Assembly (NCBI GenBank): GCA_002482005.1
Contig: DLFD01000075.1
Span: forward strand, 4,390 to 26,843
Reading direction: 5' to 3'
Length of the DNA: 22,454 nucleotides
Origin: Lachnospiraceae bacterium UBA7729
GTDB lineage: Bacteria > Bacillota > Clostridia > Lachnospirales > Lachnospiraceae
In this document: piece by piece, positions 7,830-15,652 of the stretch
Numbering within the stretch: the stretch's first letter is position 1
How the letters are laid out: each line of letters begins with the position of its first letter
The notes under the pieces: model-generated
What the model saw: the letters and a program-made list of their open reading frames with translations, nothing else
Told to the model about the DNA's origin: nothing
Databases searched by the model: none
Translations under genes and position numbers: made by a program

Positions 7830-7885
7830 AGATAGTGTGTTGCCGAGTCGGTGTAAATCCAGCTAAGCGCAGACTATCTTTTTTT
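7830..7885 (+). promoter_or_regulatory. Candidate guanidine-IV (mepA-type) riboswitch with terminator
   Basis: Directly upstream of the MATE gene is a compact leader. AGATAGT (7830-7836) pairs with ACTATCT (7873-7879), and seven T end the element at 7885. Inside it lie a small CCG-AGT-CGG hairpin (7843-7851), the unpaired GGTGTAAATCC (7850-7860), and AGCTAAGCGC. A small structured domain enclosed by a terminator stem, in front of a MepA-like MATE efflux gene, is what is known for guanidine-IV riboswitches. The class assignment rests on context and a remembered consensus, not on an alignment. The alternative is an ordinary attenuator. The ribosome site (GGAGGAG, 7888-7894) starts 3 bases after the T-run. 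Confidence 0.5.
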
Positions 7886-7901
7886 ATGGAGGAGAATTGG
7901 A

Positions 7902-9350
7902 ATGGAACAGAAATCAAACTCGTTTCTTGAGACATCGCCGATCGGACAGCTGATGCGGAAGTATGCGGTTCCCTGCATCATATCGCTGCTCGTGGCGGCA
8001 CTTTACAACATCGTGGACCAGATCTTCATAGCCAATGCAACCTATCTTGGTTCCTACGGCAACGCGGCAAATACGGTCGTCTTTCCCATGACAGTGGTTG
8101 CCCTTGCGATCGCGGTCATGATCGGGGACGGCGCATGTGCCTATGTCAGTATCTGCCTGGGGGCAGACAGAAAAGAAGACGCTCATAAAAGCATCGGCTC
8201 CGCTATCCTGCTTTGTATCATCAGCAGCATTCTGCTTACCGCAGTTTACCTGATCTTCATGGATGGGATCCTGACCGCCTTTGGCGGCAATGTGAACCCT
8301 GAAACATTTCAGCATTCGAAGGAATATTTCTTCTGGATCACACTGGGAATCCCTTTCTATATGTTTGGCCAGGCAATGAACCCGATCATCCGCTCTGACG
8401 GAAGCCCAAGATTTGCCATGGTTTCGACTGTCCTGGGCGCGGTCGTCAATATCATACTCGATCCGGTCTTCATATTCCCCATGCATATGGGTATGCAGGG
8501 AGCCGCTATTGCGACTGTACTGGGACAGGTCCTTACAGCAGTATTGTCTGTCTGGTATCTGATGCATATGAAAGCAGTAAAGCTGGGCAGGGAAAGCTTC
8601 CGACTGCACAGCCGCCTGATGAAAAGATACCTGCCGCTTGGAATTACCAGCTTCCTTTCCCAGATCTCCCTGGTCATGGCCATGGCTGCGATCAACAATA
8701 TGATCCGCAAGTACGGTGCCATGGATGCCATCTTCGGACAGGAGCAGTACGCCCAGATCCCTATGGCGGTAGTGGGAATTGTAATGAAGTTCTTCCAGAT
8801 CGTGATATCCATAGCGGTCGGTATGGCTGCAGGCTGCATTCCGATCGTAGGCTACAATATCGGCGCCGGAAGAAAAGACCGGGCAAAGCAGCTTTTCTCC
8901 AAACTGCTGATCGGAGAAGCGGTTCTGGGGGCGATCGCTCTGGCCATCGTTGAGCTGTTCCCAAAGCAGCTGATCGGCATCTTCGGAGCGGGAAATGAAA
9001 GTGTTTACTATACGGATTTCGCGGTCAGGAGCTTCCGGATCTACCTCTGCATGATGGTCTTCGCAACCGTGAACAAGGGAACCTTCATCTATCTGCAGGC
9101 TCTGGGAAAGGCGCTTGCCTCCACGGCGATCTCCATGATCAGGGAGGTCGTCTTCGGGGTCGGATTTGCCCTCCTTCTGCCGAGGTTTTTCGGGCTGGAC
9201 GGAGTTCTTTACTCTATGCCGGTATCCGATATTCTTACCTTTATCATAGCGGCTGTGATCATCTTCAGGACTTACCGCGAACTTTCGGCTGACGATCAGA
9301 AAGAAAGCGTCAGGCGAGAAGACTATTGCCTATCATCCCGGCAAGGATGA
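7902..9350 (+). CDS. MATE-family multidrug/cation efflux transporter (MepA-like)
   Basis: This encodes 482 aa with GGAGGAG 7 nt before the ATG. The protein has two halves of about six membrane helices each. The N-terminal half has PIGQLMRKYAVPCIISLLVA, then ALYNIVDQIFIA, the hallmark first helices of the MepA/DinF-type MATE subgroup. The second half shows the matching GMAAGCIPIVGYNIGAGRKD motif. Such proteins export cationic compounds using a sodium or proton gradient. If the leader is a guanidine riboswitch, guanidinium-type compounds are the expected trigger. The gene stands alone. Its last 41 bases overlap, tail to tail, with the DMT transporter gene on the opposite strand. Confidence 0.9.
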   Translation: MEQKSNSFLETSPIGQLMRKYAVPCIISLLVAALYNIVDQIFIANATYLGSYGNAANTVVFPMTVVALAIAVMIGDGACAYVSICLGADRKEDAHKSIGSAILLCIISSILLTAVYLIFMDGILTAFGGNVNPETFQHSKEYFFWITLGIPFYMFGQAMNPIIRSDGSPRFAMVSTVLGAVVNIILDPVFIFPMHMGMQGAAIATVLGQVLTAVLSVWYLMHMKAVKLGRESFRLHSRLMKRYLPLGITSFLSQISLVMAMAAINNMIRKYGAMDAIFGQEQYAQIPMAVVGIVMKFFQIVISIAVGMAAGCIPIVGYNIGAGRKDRAKQLFSKLLIGEAVLGAIALAIVELFPKQLIGIFGAGNESVYYTDFAVRSFRIYLCMMVFATVNKGTFIYLQALGKALASTAISMIREVVFGVGFALLLPRFFGLDGVLYSMPVSDILTFIIAAVIIFRTYRELSADDQKESVRREDYCLSSRQG

Positions 9351-10227
9351 TGAGGATGCCTGCAAAGGCATAAGCATCGGGAATGCTGTCGTGAAGGATG
9401 AGGATGCCGAGCAGGACCGTGAAGATCACCTCGCCTGACTGGGTCGCCTCAACGACGGCAAGCTGCCTTGGGTTCTCCTTCACCAGATCGGTCGCATGGA
9501 AGAAGAGGATGGTGGCGATGACTCCGGCAAGCAGGGCGACCAGAAAGGCCTGAAGACACTGGGAAGATGAGGGCAGTCCGGCCCTGGCATAGGAAAGGAC
9601 AGTACAGACCAGCCAGAAGGGCATGCTCATGAGAGTCATGCCGAAGATCCGCTGGGCTGTCGACAGGCCGTCCCCTTCTGTCATCCGCATGGTCATGCGG
9701 TTCCCCAGCGGGTAGGAAAATGTAGCTATGCCCATGGTCAGGATCAGCATGGGCCAGTCCGCTTTTACCCCGAGGCGGATCCTGGAATATTGCATGATCA
9801 GGATGCCGGCTACGATCAGAAGGGAAAACAGCAGATTCCGGATCGGAATCTTTCTGCCGAACAGGGGAGTCAGAAGAACGCCCGCGACGATGGTAAACTG
9901 CCAGATGGATGCCGTGAACCAGCTTTCCCCGTAGACGGAGGCTGCTGACAGCGGCGCGTAGAAGAGACCGAATCCAATCGTGCTGAAGATCAGCCACCTG
10001 GCAGGATGCCTGCGGATGCTGGCAAAGACGGCTGAAAAGCCGCCGGACCTGAGAACCACAAGCGCCATGAGAGGCAGGGTGAACAGATACCGCAGGGAGG
10101 CTGTCCACAGAAAGTAGCCTCCGCCAAGGTTCATGCTGCGGATCAATATGAAATTGAAGGCAAAGAAAAACGAGGAGAGGACTCCAAGCGCCAGTGCCAG
10201 AGTAAAATTATTCTTCTTCATGAGCAT
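9310..10227 (-). CDS. EamA/DMT-superfamily transporter (putative multidrug-resistance efflux type)
   Basis: This encodes about 305 aa from the ATG at 10227; another ATG at 10221 is equally possible and neither has a clear ribosome site. About ten hydrophobic helices are visible, starting FTLALALGVLSSFFFAFNFI. The later LVKENPRQLAVVEATQSGEV followed by FTVLLGILIL is typical of DMT permeases. The protein most resembles the EmrE-like PF13536 group rather than classical EamA, and has no soluble domains. It is the last gene of the minus-strand operon, 67 bases behind the DUF4392 gene, so it may export or import a pathway compound such as a D-amino acid, glutamate or 5-oxoproline. The substrate is inferred from position only. 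The 3' end overlaps the MATE gene by 41 bases in convergent orientation. Confidence 0.78.
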   Translation of the reverse strand: MLMKKNNFTLALALGVLSSFFFAFNFILIRSMNLGGGYFLWTASLRYLFTLPLMALVVLRSGGFSAVFASIRRHPARWLIFSTIGFGLFYAPLSAASVYGESWFTASIWQFTIVAGVLLTPLFGRKIPIRNLLFSLLIVAGILIMQYSRIRLGVKADWPMLILTMGIATFSYPLGNRMTMRMTEGDGLSTAQRIFGMTLMSMPFWLVCTVLSYARAGLPSSSQCLQAFLVALLAGVIATILFFHATDLVKENPRQLAVVEATQSGEVIFTVLLGILILHDSIPDAYAFAGILIILAGMIGNSLLA

Positions 10228-10294
10228 AATCCATGTGATTATCTGCCGGGACAGAAAGCAATCTGTCACCGGAAAAGGCAGCGTGTACCGGATC

Positions 10295-11161
10295 TCATCC
10301 TGCTGCCCATTCTCCGAGCATATTCCGGATAAGGACAAGAAGAAGGTCAAAGATCTCCTTCTCGGTCTCGGGCGGGAAGCCGTCGACGGTCATCTGAGGC
10401 TTTCTGCTGATCCCATCCACGCAGCCCTTCCGCACGATACTGTCCAGAAAAGCCATGTAGTCACGGAAGGACAGAAGCAGGTTCCTGGTGGACAGGATGC
10501 TGAGGGCCGCAGTAAGCCCGAAAGCGCCCCAGTTGGAAGTGGTGGCTATGATCAGCTTGTCGGAATGGACGATGCAGGGGTCATGCAGGACCTTTTCGTG
10601 GACAAGGGCGCCGGCGACATTACCCATGCCAATCTCATTTCCACCGTCCCCGACTCCAACCGTGAGGACACCCTCAAGCCGGGCCATCTCAAAGAGACGG
10701 TCGACCGGAGGGGTCTCGTCCGAGATGCTGTATCCCCGCATGTTGGCATACTGCTGCTGTCCGTTGTGGCCGCACCGCTCGACGGACAGAAAGGCGACCG
10801 GCCGAAGAGAGTCGAGCAGGCGGCGGTAGTCGCCGCGGCCTTCCCTGCCGGACAGATAGATCACTTCCAGCCCGGACGGCTCGAAAAGTCCCCGGCAGAA
10901 GAAGTCCGTCACGATCACCGGCCGGAAATGCAGCTGGCAGAGGGCTCTGGCAAGCGCGTAGATCCCAGGCGGACCGTCCGTCTCTGCCGCTCCGCTTTCT
11001 GTCGGGATATAGAAGCCGGTCGTCAGGAGCACTGTCCTTCTCGGCAGGGCCAGGATGGCCGCCGCTGTCTCGGATATATAGTTCTCCGGCAGGTAAGGAC
11101 GAATCTTTGAGATCCCCCGTCCTGAATAGCGGAGAACGATGTCTTCGATTCTGTCTGCCAC
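10295..11161 (-). CDS. DUF4392 protein, D-glutamate-cyclase-like
   Basis: This encodes 288 aa from a GTG start with AAAGGAGG 5 nt upstream. The protein matches the DUF4392 family, which forms the C-terminal domain of mammalian D-glutamate cyclase (DGLUCY). That enzyme converts D-glutamate to 5-oxo-D-proline. Visible conserved stretches are RRTVLLTTGFYIP, TDGPPGIYALARAL, FLSVERCGHNGQQQYANMRG and GVGDGGNEIGMGN (the probable active-site loop), followed by TSNWGAFGLTAALS. The full family length is present. It starts 18 bases after pxpA and is surrounded by 5-oxoprolinase subunits and a D-amino acid aminotransferase. This context supports a role between D-glutamate and 5-oxoproline. Function in bacteria is inferred from the mammalian enzyme. 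Confidence 0.8.
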   Translation of the reverse strand: MADRIEDIVLRYSGRGISKIRPYLPENYISETAAAILALPRRTVLLTTGFYIPTESGAAETDGPPGIYALARALCQLHFRPVIVTDFFCRGLFEPSGLEVIYLSGREGRGDYRRLLDSLRPVAFLSVERCGHNGQQQYANMRGYSISDETPPVDRLFEMARLEGVLTVGVGDGGNEIGMGNVAGALVHEKVLHDPCIVHSDKLIIATTSNWGAFGLTAALSILSTRNLLLSFRDYMAFLDSIVRKGCVDGISRKPQMTVDGFPPETEKEIFDLLLVLIRNMLGEWAAG

Positions 11162-11179
11162 AGAGGCCTCCTTTCTATG

Positions 11180-11935
11180 TCAGAACGGCCGGATGCTGAC
11201 CCCGTCTCTTTCCAGAGCCTCGCGGACCGTCTTCGCGAAGGCGACCGCCTGTGGGCTGTCTCCGTGGATGCATACCGAATCCGCACGGATCGGGATATCT
11301 TTCCCGGTGACCGTCCTTACCACTCCTTCTTCTATCATCCTCAGGACCCTGTCTGCCGCCTCACCCGGATCGGTGATCATGGCGCCGGGCTGTCCCCTCG
11401 GGACCAGACTTCCGTCATCCATATAACCCCGGTCGGCGAATACTTCCGCCGCAAAGGGGAGACCCGCCTTCTCCGCTACCTTCTGCAGACAGCTTCCATA
11501 CGGAGCCAGCAGGGTCAGGCAAGGATCGGCGCTGAGGATGCCGGATACGATGGCGACTGCCATATCTTCGTCTTTAACAGCCATATTGTAGAGGGCTCCG
11601 TGGGGCTTGATATGGCACAGGATGGCAAAATGGGCGCTGCAGAAAGCTTCCAGAGCTCCGATCTGGTAGATGATGCTGCACTTGATCTCCTCAGGGCTCA
11701 GGAACATCTTCCTCCGGCCGAAGCCTTCAAGGTCAGGAAATCCGGGGTGGGCTCCGATATGGACGCCTCTTTCGGCAGCGGCAAGAACTGTCCTGTCCAT
11801 GGTCACCGGATCGGACGCGTGAAAGCCGCAGGCGATATTTGCCGAAGAGATCAGGTCAAGGACCTGATCGTCGCAGCCGATCTTATAGTGGCCGAAGCTT
11901 TCTCCAAGGTCGGAATTGATATCGATACTTTTCAA
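11180..11935 (-). CDS. pxpA: 5-oxoprolinase subunit PxpA (LamB/YcsF family)
   Basis: This encodes 251 aa, the family's usual length. The start is a TTG with AGGAGG 8 nt upstream, giving MKSIDINSDLGESFG, the invariant N-terminus of the family. Further signatures are ANIACGFHASDP, GAHPGFPDLEGFGRR, HIKPHGALYN, EVFADRGY and CIHGDSPQAV. PxpA acts with PxpB and PxpC to open 5-oxo-L-proline to glutamate at the cost of ATP; PxpA is taken to activate the lactam for phosphorylation. Here it is separated from pxpB and pxpC by the DUF1445 gene, an order different from the compact pxpBCA clusters. A 115-base gap with 24-nt tandem repeats lies before it. Confidence 0.93.
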   Translation of the reverse strand: MKSIDINSDLGESFGHYKIGCDDQVLDLISSANIACGFHASDPVTMDRTVLAAAERGVHIGAHPGFPDLEGFGRRKMFLSPEEIKCSIIYQIGALEAFCSAHFAILCHIKPHGALYNMAVKDEDMAVAIVSGILSADPCLTLLAPYGSCLQKVAEKAGLPFAAEVFADRGYMDDGSLVPRGQPGAMITDPGEAADRVLRMIEEGVVRTVTGKDIPIRADSVCIHGDSPQAVAFAKTVREALERDGVSIRPF

Positions 11936-11957
11936 TGTGACCGCCTCCTGTCTCTTC

Positions 11958-12020
11958 GCAGATCCGCATTTCTTCCTTTTTGCAGGTCCGTATTTCTGCC
12001 TTTTCGTATTTCTGCCTCTC
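11958..12020. repeat. 24-nt tandem repeats between the DUF1445 and pxpA genes
   Basis: A 23-nt unit at 11958-11980 (GCAGATCCGCATTTCTTCCT and three more bases) recurs at 11982-12004 with four changes. A third, 16-nt part copy is at 12005-12020. The repeats fill much of the 115-base gap upstream of pxpA. On the transcribed minus strand they are purine-rich and end about 23 bases before the PxpA start codon. Confidence 0.6.
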
Positions 12021-12050
12021 TGTACTTCAGCTCTTCAGAATTTCGTTATT

Positions 12051-12839
12051 TCAGTATTTCAGCCTTGTGTTCAGAGTGTCTGTTATCAGCATATGCCCCG
12101 GGGCATGGGTGATGGCGATGTCCGGCTTCGTGTTCATGATGACATTCTGCGGCGTCACTCCGCAGGGCCAGAATACCGGAACTTCCCCTTCCTTTATCGT
12201 GACCATGTCGCCGTAGTCCGGATGGGACAGGTCCCGTATGCCGATCGCCTCAGGATCGCCGATGTGGACCGGAGCTCCGTGGACCCGGGGCATCTCACCC
12301 GTGATCAGGACAGCCCTGGGGACCATCTCATGAGGGATCGGTCTCATGCTGACGACCATATTGCCGTGGAAGACGCCGGCGGAGGTACACGGGATGGAAG
12401 TGTTGTACATAGGAACATTTCGACCCTCCTCGATATGTCTGACCGGTATCCCGTCCTCCAACAGGGCTTCTTCAAATGAAAAAGAGCAGCCGATCAGGAA
12501 AGCGACGAAATCATCCTGCCATATGTCATGGATATCCGTGAGGACATCGGTCAGCTCTCCCTCTTTGTAGACCCGGTACTTCGGGATGTCGGAGGCAATG
12601 TCCGCGTCAGCGATGAACTTCGTGTATGGCGAGCCAAGGTCGGTCACCTCCAGGAGAGGGCAGGACCTGGGATTCCTCTGGGTGAACAGAAGGAAGTCAT
12701 ATGCCAGGTCCTTCGGAAGGACGACCAGGTTGGCCTGGGCATATCCCGGGCACATGCCGGAGGTCTGCCCTGTGATCTCTCCCTTCCGGATCTTCAGCCG
12801 TACCTCTTTCGGTGTAAGTGATTCTGTCATCTTCTGCAT
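12051..12839 (-). CDS. DUF1445 protein (YcsI-like, D-glutamate cyclase/putative hydro-lyase family)
   Basis: This encodes 262 aa. AAAGGAGG lies 4 nt before the ATG at 12839; an ATG three codons on (12830) is 13 nt away, so the exact start is open. Conserved family stretches are TSGMCPGYAQANLVVLPKDL, FLLFTQRNPRSCPLLEVTD, DFVAFLIGCSFSFEEALL, MYNTSIPCTSAGVFHGNMVV and FWPCGVTPQNVI with HAPGHM near the end. DUF1445 forms the N-terminal part of mammalian D-glutamate cyclase and is the YcsI product of the B. subtilis ycsFGI-kip operon, which also carries the 5-oxoprolinase genes. The conserved Cys and His residues (IGCSFSFEE, WPCGVTP) suggest catalysis. The precise role is unproven; a part in the D-glutamate/5-oxoproline conversion is the best inference. 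Confidence 0.85.
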   Translation of the reverse strand: MQKMTESLTPKEVRLKIRKGEITGQTSGMCPGYAQANLVVLPKDLAYDFLLFTQRNPRSCPLLEVTDLGSPYTKFIADADIASDIPKYRVYKEGELTDVLTDIHDIWQDDFVAFLIGCSFSFEEALLEDGIPVRHIEEGRNVPMYNTSIPCTSAGVFHGNMVVSMRPIPHEMVPRAVLITGEMPRVHGAPVHIGDPEAIGIRDLSHPDYGDMVTIKEGEVPVFWPCGVTPQNVIMNTKPDIAITHAPGHMLITDTLNTRLKY

Positions 12840-12899
12840 GCTGCCTCCTTTCTCAGGCTTATTCCCGGAAACTGTGTCATGTCCCGCTTCCCGGCCGGT

Positions 12900-13865
12900 T
12901 CAGACACAGGCCCGGACGAAGCGGACCGTATCCCCTGGCTTCATCTGGGCCAGCTTCGGGAGATCCGCCGACAGGACGGTCGCGATCTTGGCGTAGCCTC
13001 CGGTCGTCTGCCGGTCTGCCATCAGGACGATGGGCTGCCCGGACGACGTGATCTGGACAGACCCGAATACGGTCCCGTCGGAGATGATATCCGTACCAGA
13101 GACGGACTCGATCTTTTCCCCAAAGAGCCGGATCCCCATGCGGTCGCTTCCTTCCTGCATGGTGTATACGGAGGAGAAGAAGGTATCGGTCCCGGCTCTG
13201 GTGAACCTGTCATCCTGGGGACCCGGCATAGCCCTGACCGAGAAGGAAGACCCGTATCGGGGACCTGCTTCCGATCGTCGCGCTGCCATGCCCATGGCAG
13301 ACCTCCCGAGCCCGCAATCGCTGCCTGACGACCTTTCGGCTCTCATCAGCCCTTCGTCGGCAAAGAGTCCGTCTCCTGCTGGCGGCTTCCTTTCAGAAGC
13401 TGTCAGAAAGTCAAGATGATCACCTGCCTGAAGCTGCCTTCCTTCAAGACCTCCGATCTGGCAGCGCACACTGGTGCTGCGGCTGCCCATGACAAGGGGA
13501 ACGTCGAATCCTCCGGCAACAGCCAGGTAAGCCCTGCAGCCATCGACCGCGTATCCCAGGCTGACGGTATCGCCTGCCAGGACATCGACGGCCTCCCACA
13601 TGGGGATGGGAACTCCGTTTTTCCTGGGCGTCATGTCCGCCCCGGTGAGGACGATGGATGCGGGCGAGTCAAAGGTAAATGTGCCTCCCAGAAGCGTCAT
13701 CTCGATCTCGGCGTCATCTCTGTCATTGCCAAGCAGGGAATTGGCGGCCAGGAAGGCTTCCATGTCCATGGCCCCGGAGACCGGGACACCGAGGGCCTGG
13801 TAGCCGTACCTTCCCCTGTCCTGTATGGTTGACAGAGCGCCAGGGAGAAGAACCTTAAGCCCCAT
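12900..13865 (-). CDS. pxpC: 5-oxoprolinase subunit PxpC (KipA/biotin-dependent carboxyltransferase-like)
   Basis: This encodes 321 aa from the ATG at 13865, chosen over an in-frame GTG at 13883 because AAAGGAGG falls between the two, 7 nt before the ATG. Signatures are GALSTIQDRGRYGYQALGVP, VSGAMDMEAFLAAN, the AYLAVAGGFDVP strand, and the C-terminal TTGGYAKIATVLSADLPKLA. The family (AHS2/KipA) pairs with PxpB to form the ATP-dependent half of bacterial 5-oxoprolinase. The B. subtilis relative also binds the sporulation kinase KipI. A variable linker of about 50 residues rich in Gly, Ser and Arg lies in the middle. It starts 82 bases after pxpB, across a duplicated stretch. Confidence 0.92.
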   Translation of the reverse strand: MGLKVLLPGALSTIQDRGRYGYQALGVPVSGAMDMEAFLAANSLLGNDRDDAEIEMTLLGGTFTFDSPASIVLTGADMTPRKNGVPIPMWEAVDVLAGDTVSLGYAVDGCRAYLAVAGGFDVPLVMGSRSTSVRCQIGGLEGRQLQAGDHLDFLTASERKPPAGDGLFADEGLMRAERSSGSDCGLGRSAMGMAARRSEAGPRYGSSFSVRAMPGPQDDRFTRAGTDTFFSSVYTMQEGSDRMGIRLFGEKIESVSGTDIISDGTVFGSVQITSSGQPIVLMADRQTTGGYAKIATVLSADLPKLAQMKPGDTVRFVRACV

Positions 13866-13896
13866 ATCAGGGCCTCCTTTCACGGTGGTGGGATAT

Positions 13897-13975
13897 GTTT
13901 CAGCCTGTCTCTTTCACCTTTCCATCTCCGGGAGACAGGTCCCTGTTTCAGTTTGTCTCTTCCGCCTCCGGGAGA
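13897..13975. repeat. Partial tandem duplication of the pxpB 3' end
   Basis: GTTTCAG...TGTCTCTT...CTCCGGGAGA occurs at 13945-13975, covering the last codons and stop of pxpB, and again at 13897-13935 in the pxpB-pxpC gap with about 8 extra bases. On the coding strand both copies read TCTCCCGGAGA/G followed by GAGACA and TGAAAC. The second copy is non-coding and explains much of the unusually long 82-base gap. Confidence 0.6.
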
Positions 13976-14694
13976 AAATTCCCCCGGCTTACCTCCCGCG
14001 CGATGTCGTAGTAGGTGCAGGTGTCGATGGGGACAAAGCGGATATAATCCCCAGGCCTCAGGAAGACCGGGTCGGCTCTGTCCGGGACATACATGCGGAC
14101 GGGAGTGCTCCCGATCAGCCGCCAGCCTCCCGGAGAAGCAAGCGGGTAGATCCCGGTCTGGCTGCCTCCGATCCCGACGGCTCCCTGAGGGATCTTCTTT
14201 CTGGGGGAAGGCAGCCTGGGGCAGGCGATGGCGGGGTCAAGGCCGCCCAGATAGACAAAGCCGGGCAGAAACCCCAGCATATAGATCCGGTAAAGCCCAT
14301 GGCTGTGCCGCTCTGTTACTTCCTCACTGCTAAGACCGGCATACTCCGCGACAGAGTCAAGGTCCGGGGCGAAGCGGGGACTGTAGCAGCAGGGAATCTT
14401 CCATATCCTTTTCCGCCTTGGCGTCCGATCTTCTGCGGAGACTCCGGCAAGGGTAAGGACCAGATCCTTCATCTGGTTAAATGAGGTTTCCGCCGGGTCA
14501 TACTGGACAAGGAGGGAAGCAAAAGACGGGACCAGGTCGATCAGACCCTCCGGCTTTTCCGTCAGCAGGGCATGATAGAGGGCATAGACCCGATCATTGA
14601 TCTCAGGACTGATCTCATTACCGAGGATGACCGTCAGGGCGGTATCGCCGCATGGACGAATTACTGTTCTGCCTTTCGGATGATCTTCAGCCAT
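13948..14694 (-). CDS. pxpB: 5-oxoprolinase subunit PxpB (KipI/allophanate hydrolase subunit 1-like)
   Basis: This encodes 248 aa from the ATG at 14694 (MAEDHPKGRT), 4 bases after the dat stop, with GAGGAG about 10 nt upstream inside dat; an upstream in-frame ATG at 14733 would overlap dat. Signatures of the AHS1/KipI family are CGDTALTVILGNEISPEIND near the start, the central GFLPGFVYLGGLD, PRKKIPQGAVGIGGSQTGIY, and PLASPGGWRLIGSTP with FLRPGDYIRFVP at the end. PxpB and PxpC together supply the ATP-dependent step that opens 5-oxoproline. The tight spacing to dat indicates translational coupling. Confidence 0.93.
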   Translation of the reverse strand: MAEDHPKGRTVIRPCGDTALTVILGNEISPEINDRVYALYHALLTEKPEGLIDLVPSFASLLVQYDPAETSFNQMKDLVLTLAGVSAEDRTPRRKRIWKIPCCYSPRFAPDLDSVAEYAGLSSEEVTERHSHGLYRIYMLGFLPGFVYLGGLDPAIACPRLPSPRKKIPQGAVGIGGSQTGIYPLASPGGWRLIGSTPVRMYVPDRADPVFLRPGDYIRFVPIDTCTYYDIAREVSRGNFLPEAEETN

Positions 14695-14698
14695 ACTG

Positions 14699-15556
14699 TC
14701 AGTTCTCCTCTTCCGTCGCCGCGAAAAACTCATCGAACAGATCTGCCCGGATCATGCTGAGAAGGTTCTGGGCCTTGCCTCCGACGGGCTTATTGTCGAT
14801 CTCTGAGGCATAGAGGCAGAGGTTGCTGGATGAGGTGACGATCACTTCATCGGCTTCGAAAAGATCTTTCAGGGTGAAGGCAGTCTCGCTGACCGGTATG
14901 CCAAGACGCTTGCAGGACCGGATCAGGTGAGCCCTTGCGATTCCCGGAAGGATCAGGTTGTCGGTCGGAGCCGTTCTGAGGATCCCGTCCTTGAGGATGT
15001 GGACATTGCTGTGGGCACATTCCGTCACCCGGTCAGGAAGACGGTAGAAGACGGCTTCCTGACAGCCTTTTTCTTTTGCCTGCTGGGCGGCCATGACCGA
15101 CGGGATCAGGTTCAGGGTCTTGATATTGCAGTGGAAGAAACGTGTATCCTCCACGGTGATCAGCCTGATCGGCGTCATACCGTCCGGCATGACCTGGGGC
15201 GTGAGGGTGATCCAGAGGTTGGCAGGCACATCAGGCTCCGGGAAGAGATGGTTTCTCGGGGACTGGGTTCCGCGCGTCACCTGGACGTAGACGAAGAGAT
15301 TTCCGGTATCCATCTTTTTGACCAGCTCGGAAAGCAGGTCAGAGAGCTCCTTCCTGGAAAGCGGGATCTTTATTCTGAGAAGGCCGGCGCTGTTGTAGAG
15401 CCGGTCAAGGTGCTCGTCCAGAGCAAAGATGTGATAATTCCGGCAGGGGCCGGCATCGTAGACCCCATCGCCGAACCAGTGGACCCTGTCATTCATGGGA
15501 ATCATGACCTTGTCGATCTCATCGACCGTTCCGTTGTAATAACCAAGTGTCTTCAT
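14699..15556 (-). CDS. dat: D-amino acid aminotransferase (class IV PLP enzyme)
   Basis: This encodes 285 aa from the ATG at 15556, with GGGGGCGGA upstream; longer in-frame starts would lie in the hairpin leader. It is a fold-type IV transaminase. Lys146 in CNIKTLNLIPSV is the expected PLP Schiff-base lysine, and TECAHSNVHIL holds the conserved Glu that contacts the PLP ring nitrogen. VQVTRGTQSPRNHLFPEP matches the RGxxxRxHxFP motif whose Arg and His bind the carboxylate in D-alanine transaminase, favouring Dat over branched-chain (IlvE) or ADC lyase (PabC) enzymes. Expected reaction: D-alanine (or another D-amino acid) plus 2-oxoglutarate to pyruvate plus D-glutamate. It is the first gene of the operon, which fits making D-glutamate for the downstream cyclase-like proteins. 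Confidence 0.88.
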   Translation of the reverse strand: MKTLGYYNGTVDEIDKVMIPMNDRVHWFGDGVYDAGPCRNYHIFALDEHLDRLYNSAGLLRIKIPLSRKELSDLLSELVKKMDTGNLFVYVQVTRGTQSPRNHLFPEPDVPANLWITLTPQVMPDGMTPIRLITVEDTRFFHCNIKTLNLIPSVMAAQQAKEKGCQEAVFYRLPDRVTECAHSNVHILKDGILRTAPTDNLILPGIARAHLIRSCKRLGIPVSETAFTLKDLFEADEVIVTSSSNLCLYASEIDNKPVGGKAQNLLSMIRADLFDEFFAATEEEN

Positions 15557-15652
15557 GAAAGTTCCGCCCCCATTCTTTCTTATCTGAATCAAGACCGCCC
15601 GGCGCCGGACTTCCTTCTCTGTGTGAGATCTGTGAGAGCTAAGCCTGCGCCG

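Noticed and set aside
7842..7854. GCCGAGTCGGTGT resembles the 3' hairpin of a Cas9 tracrRNA
   Set aside because: There is no CRISPR array, anti-repeat or cas gene in the window, and the motif sits within a compact terminator-enclosed leader of a MATE gene. The similarity is short and likely chance.
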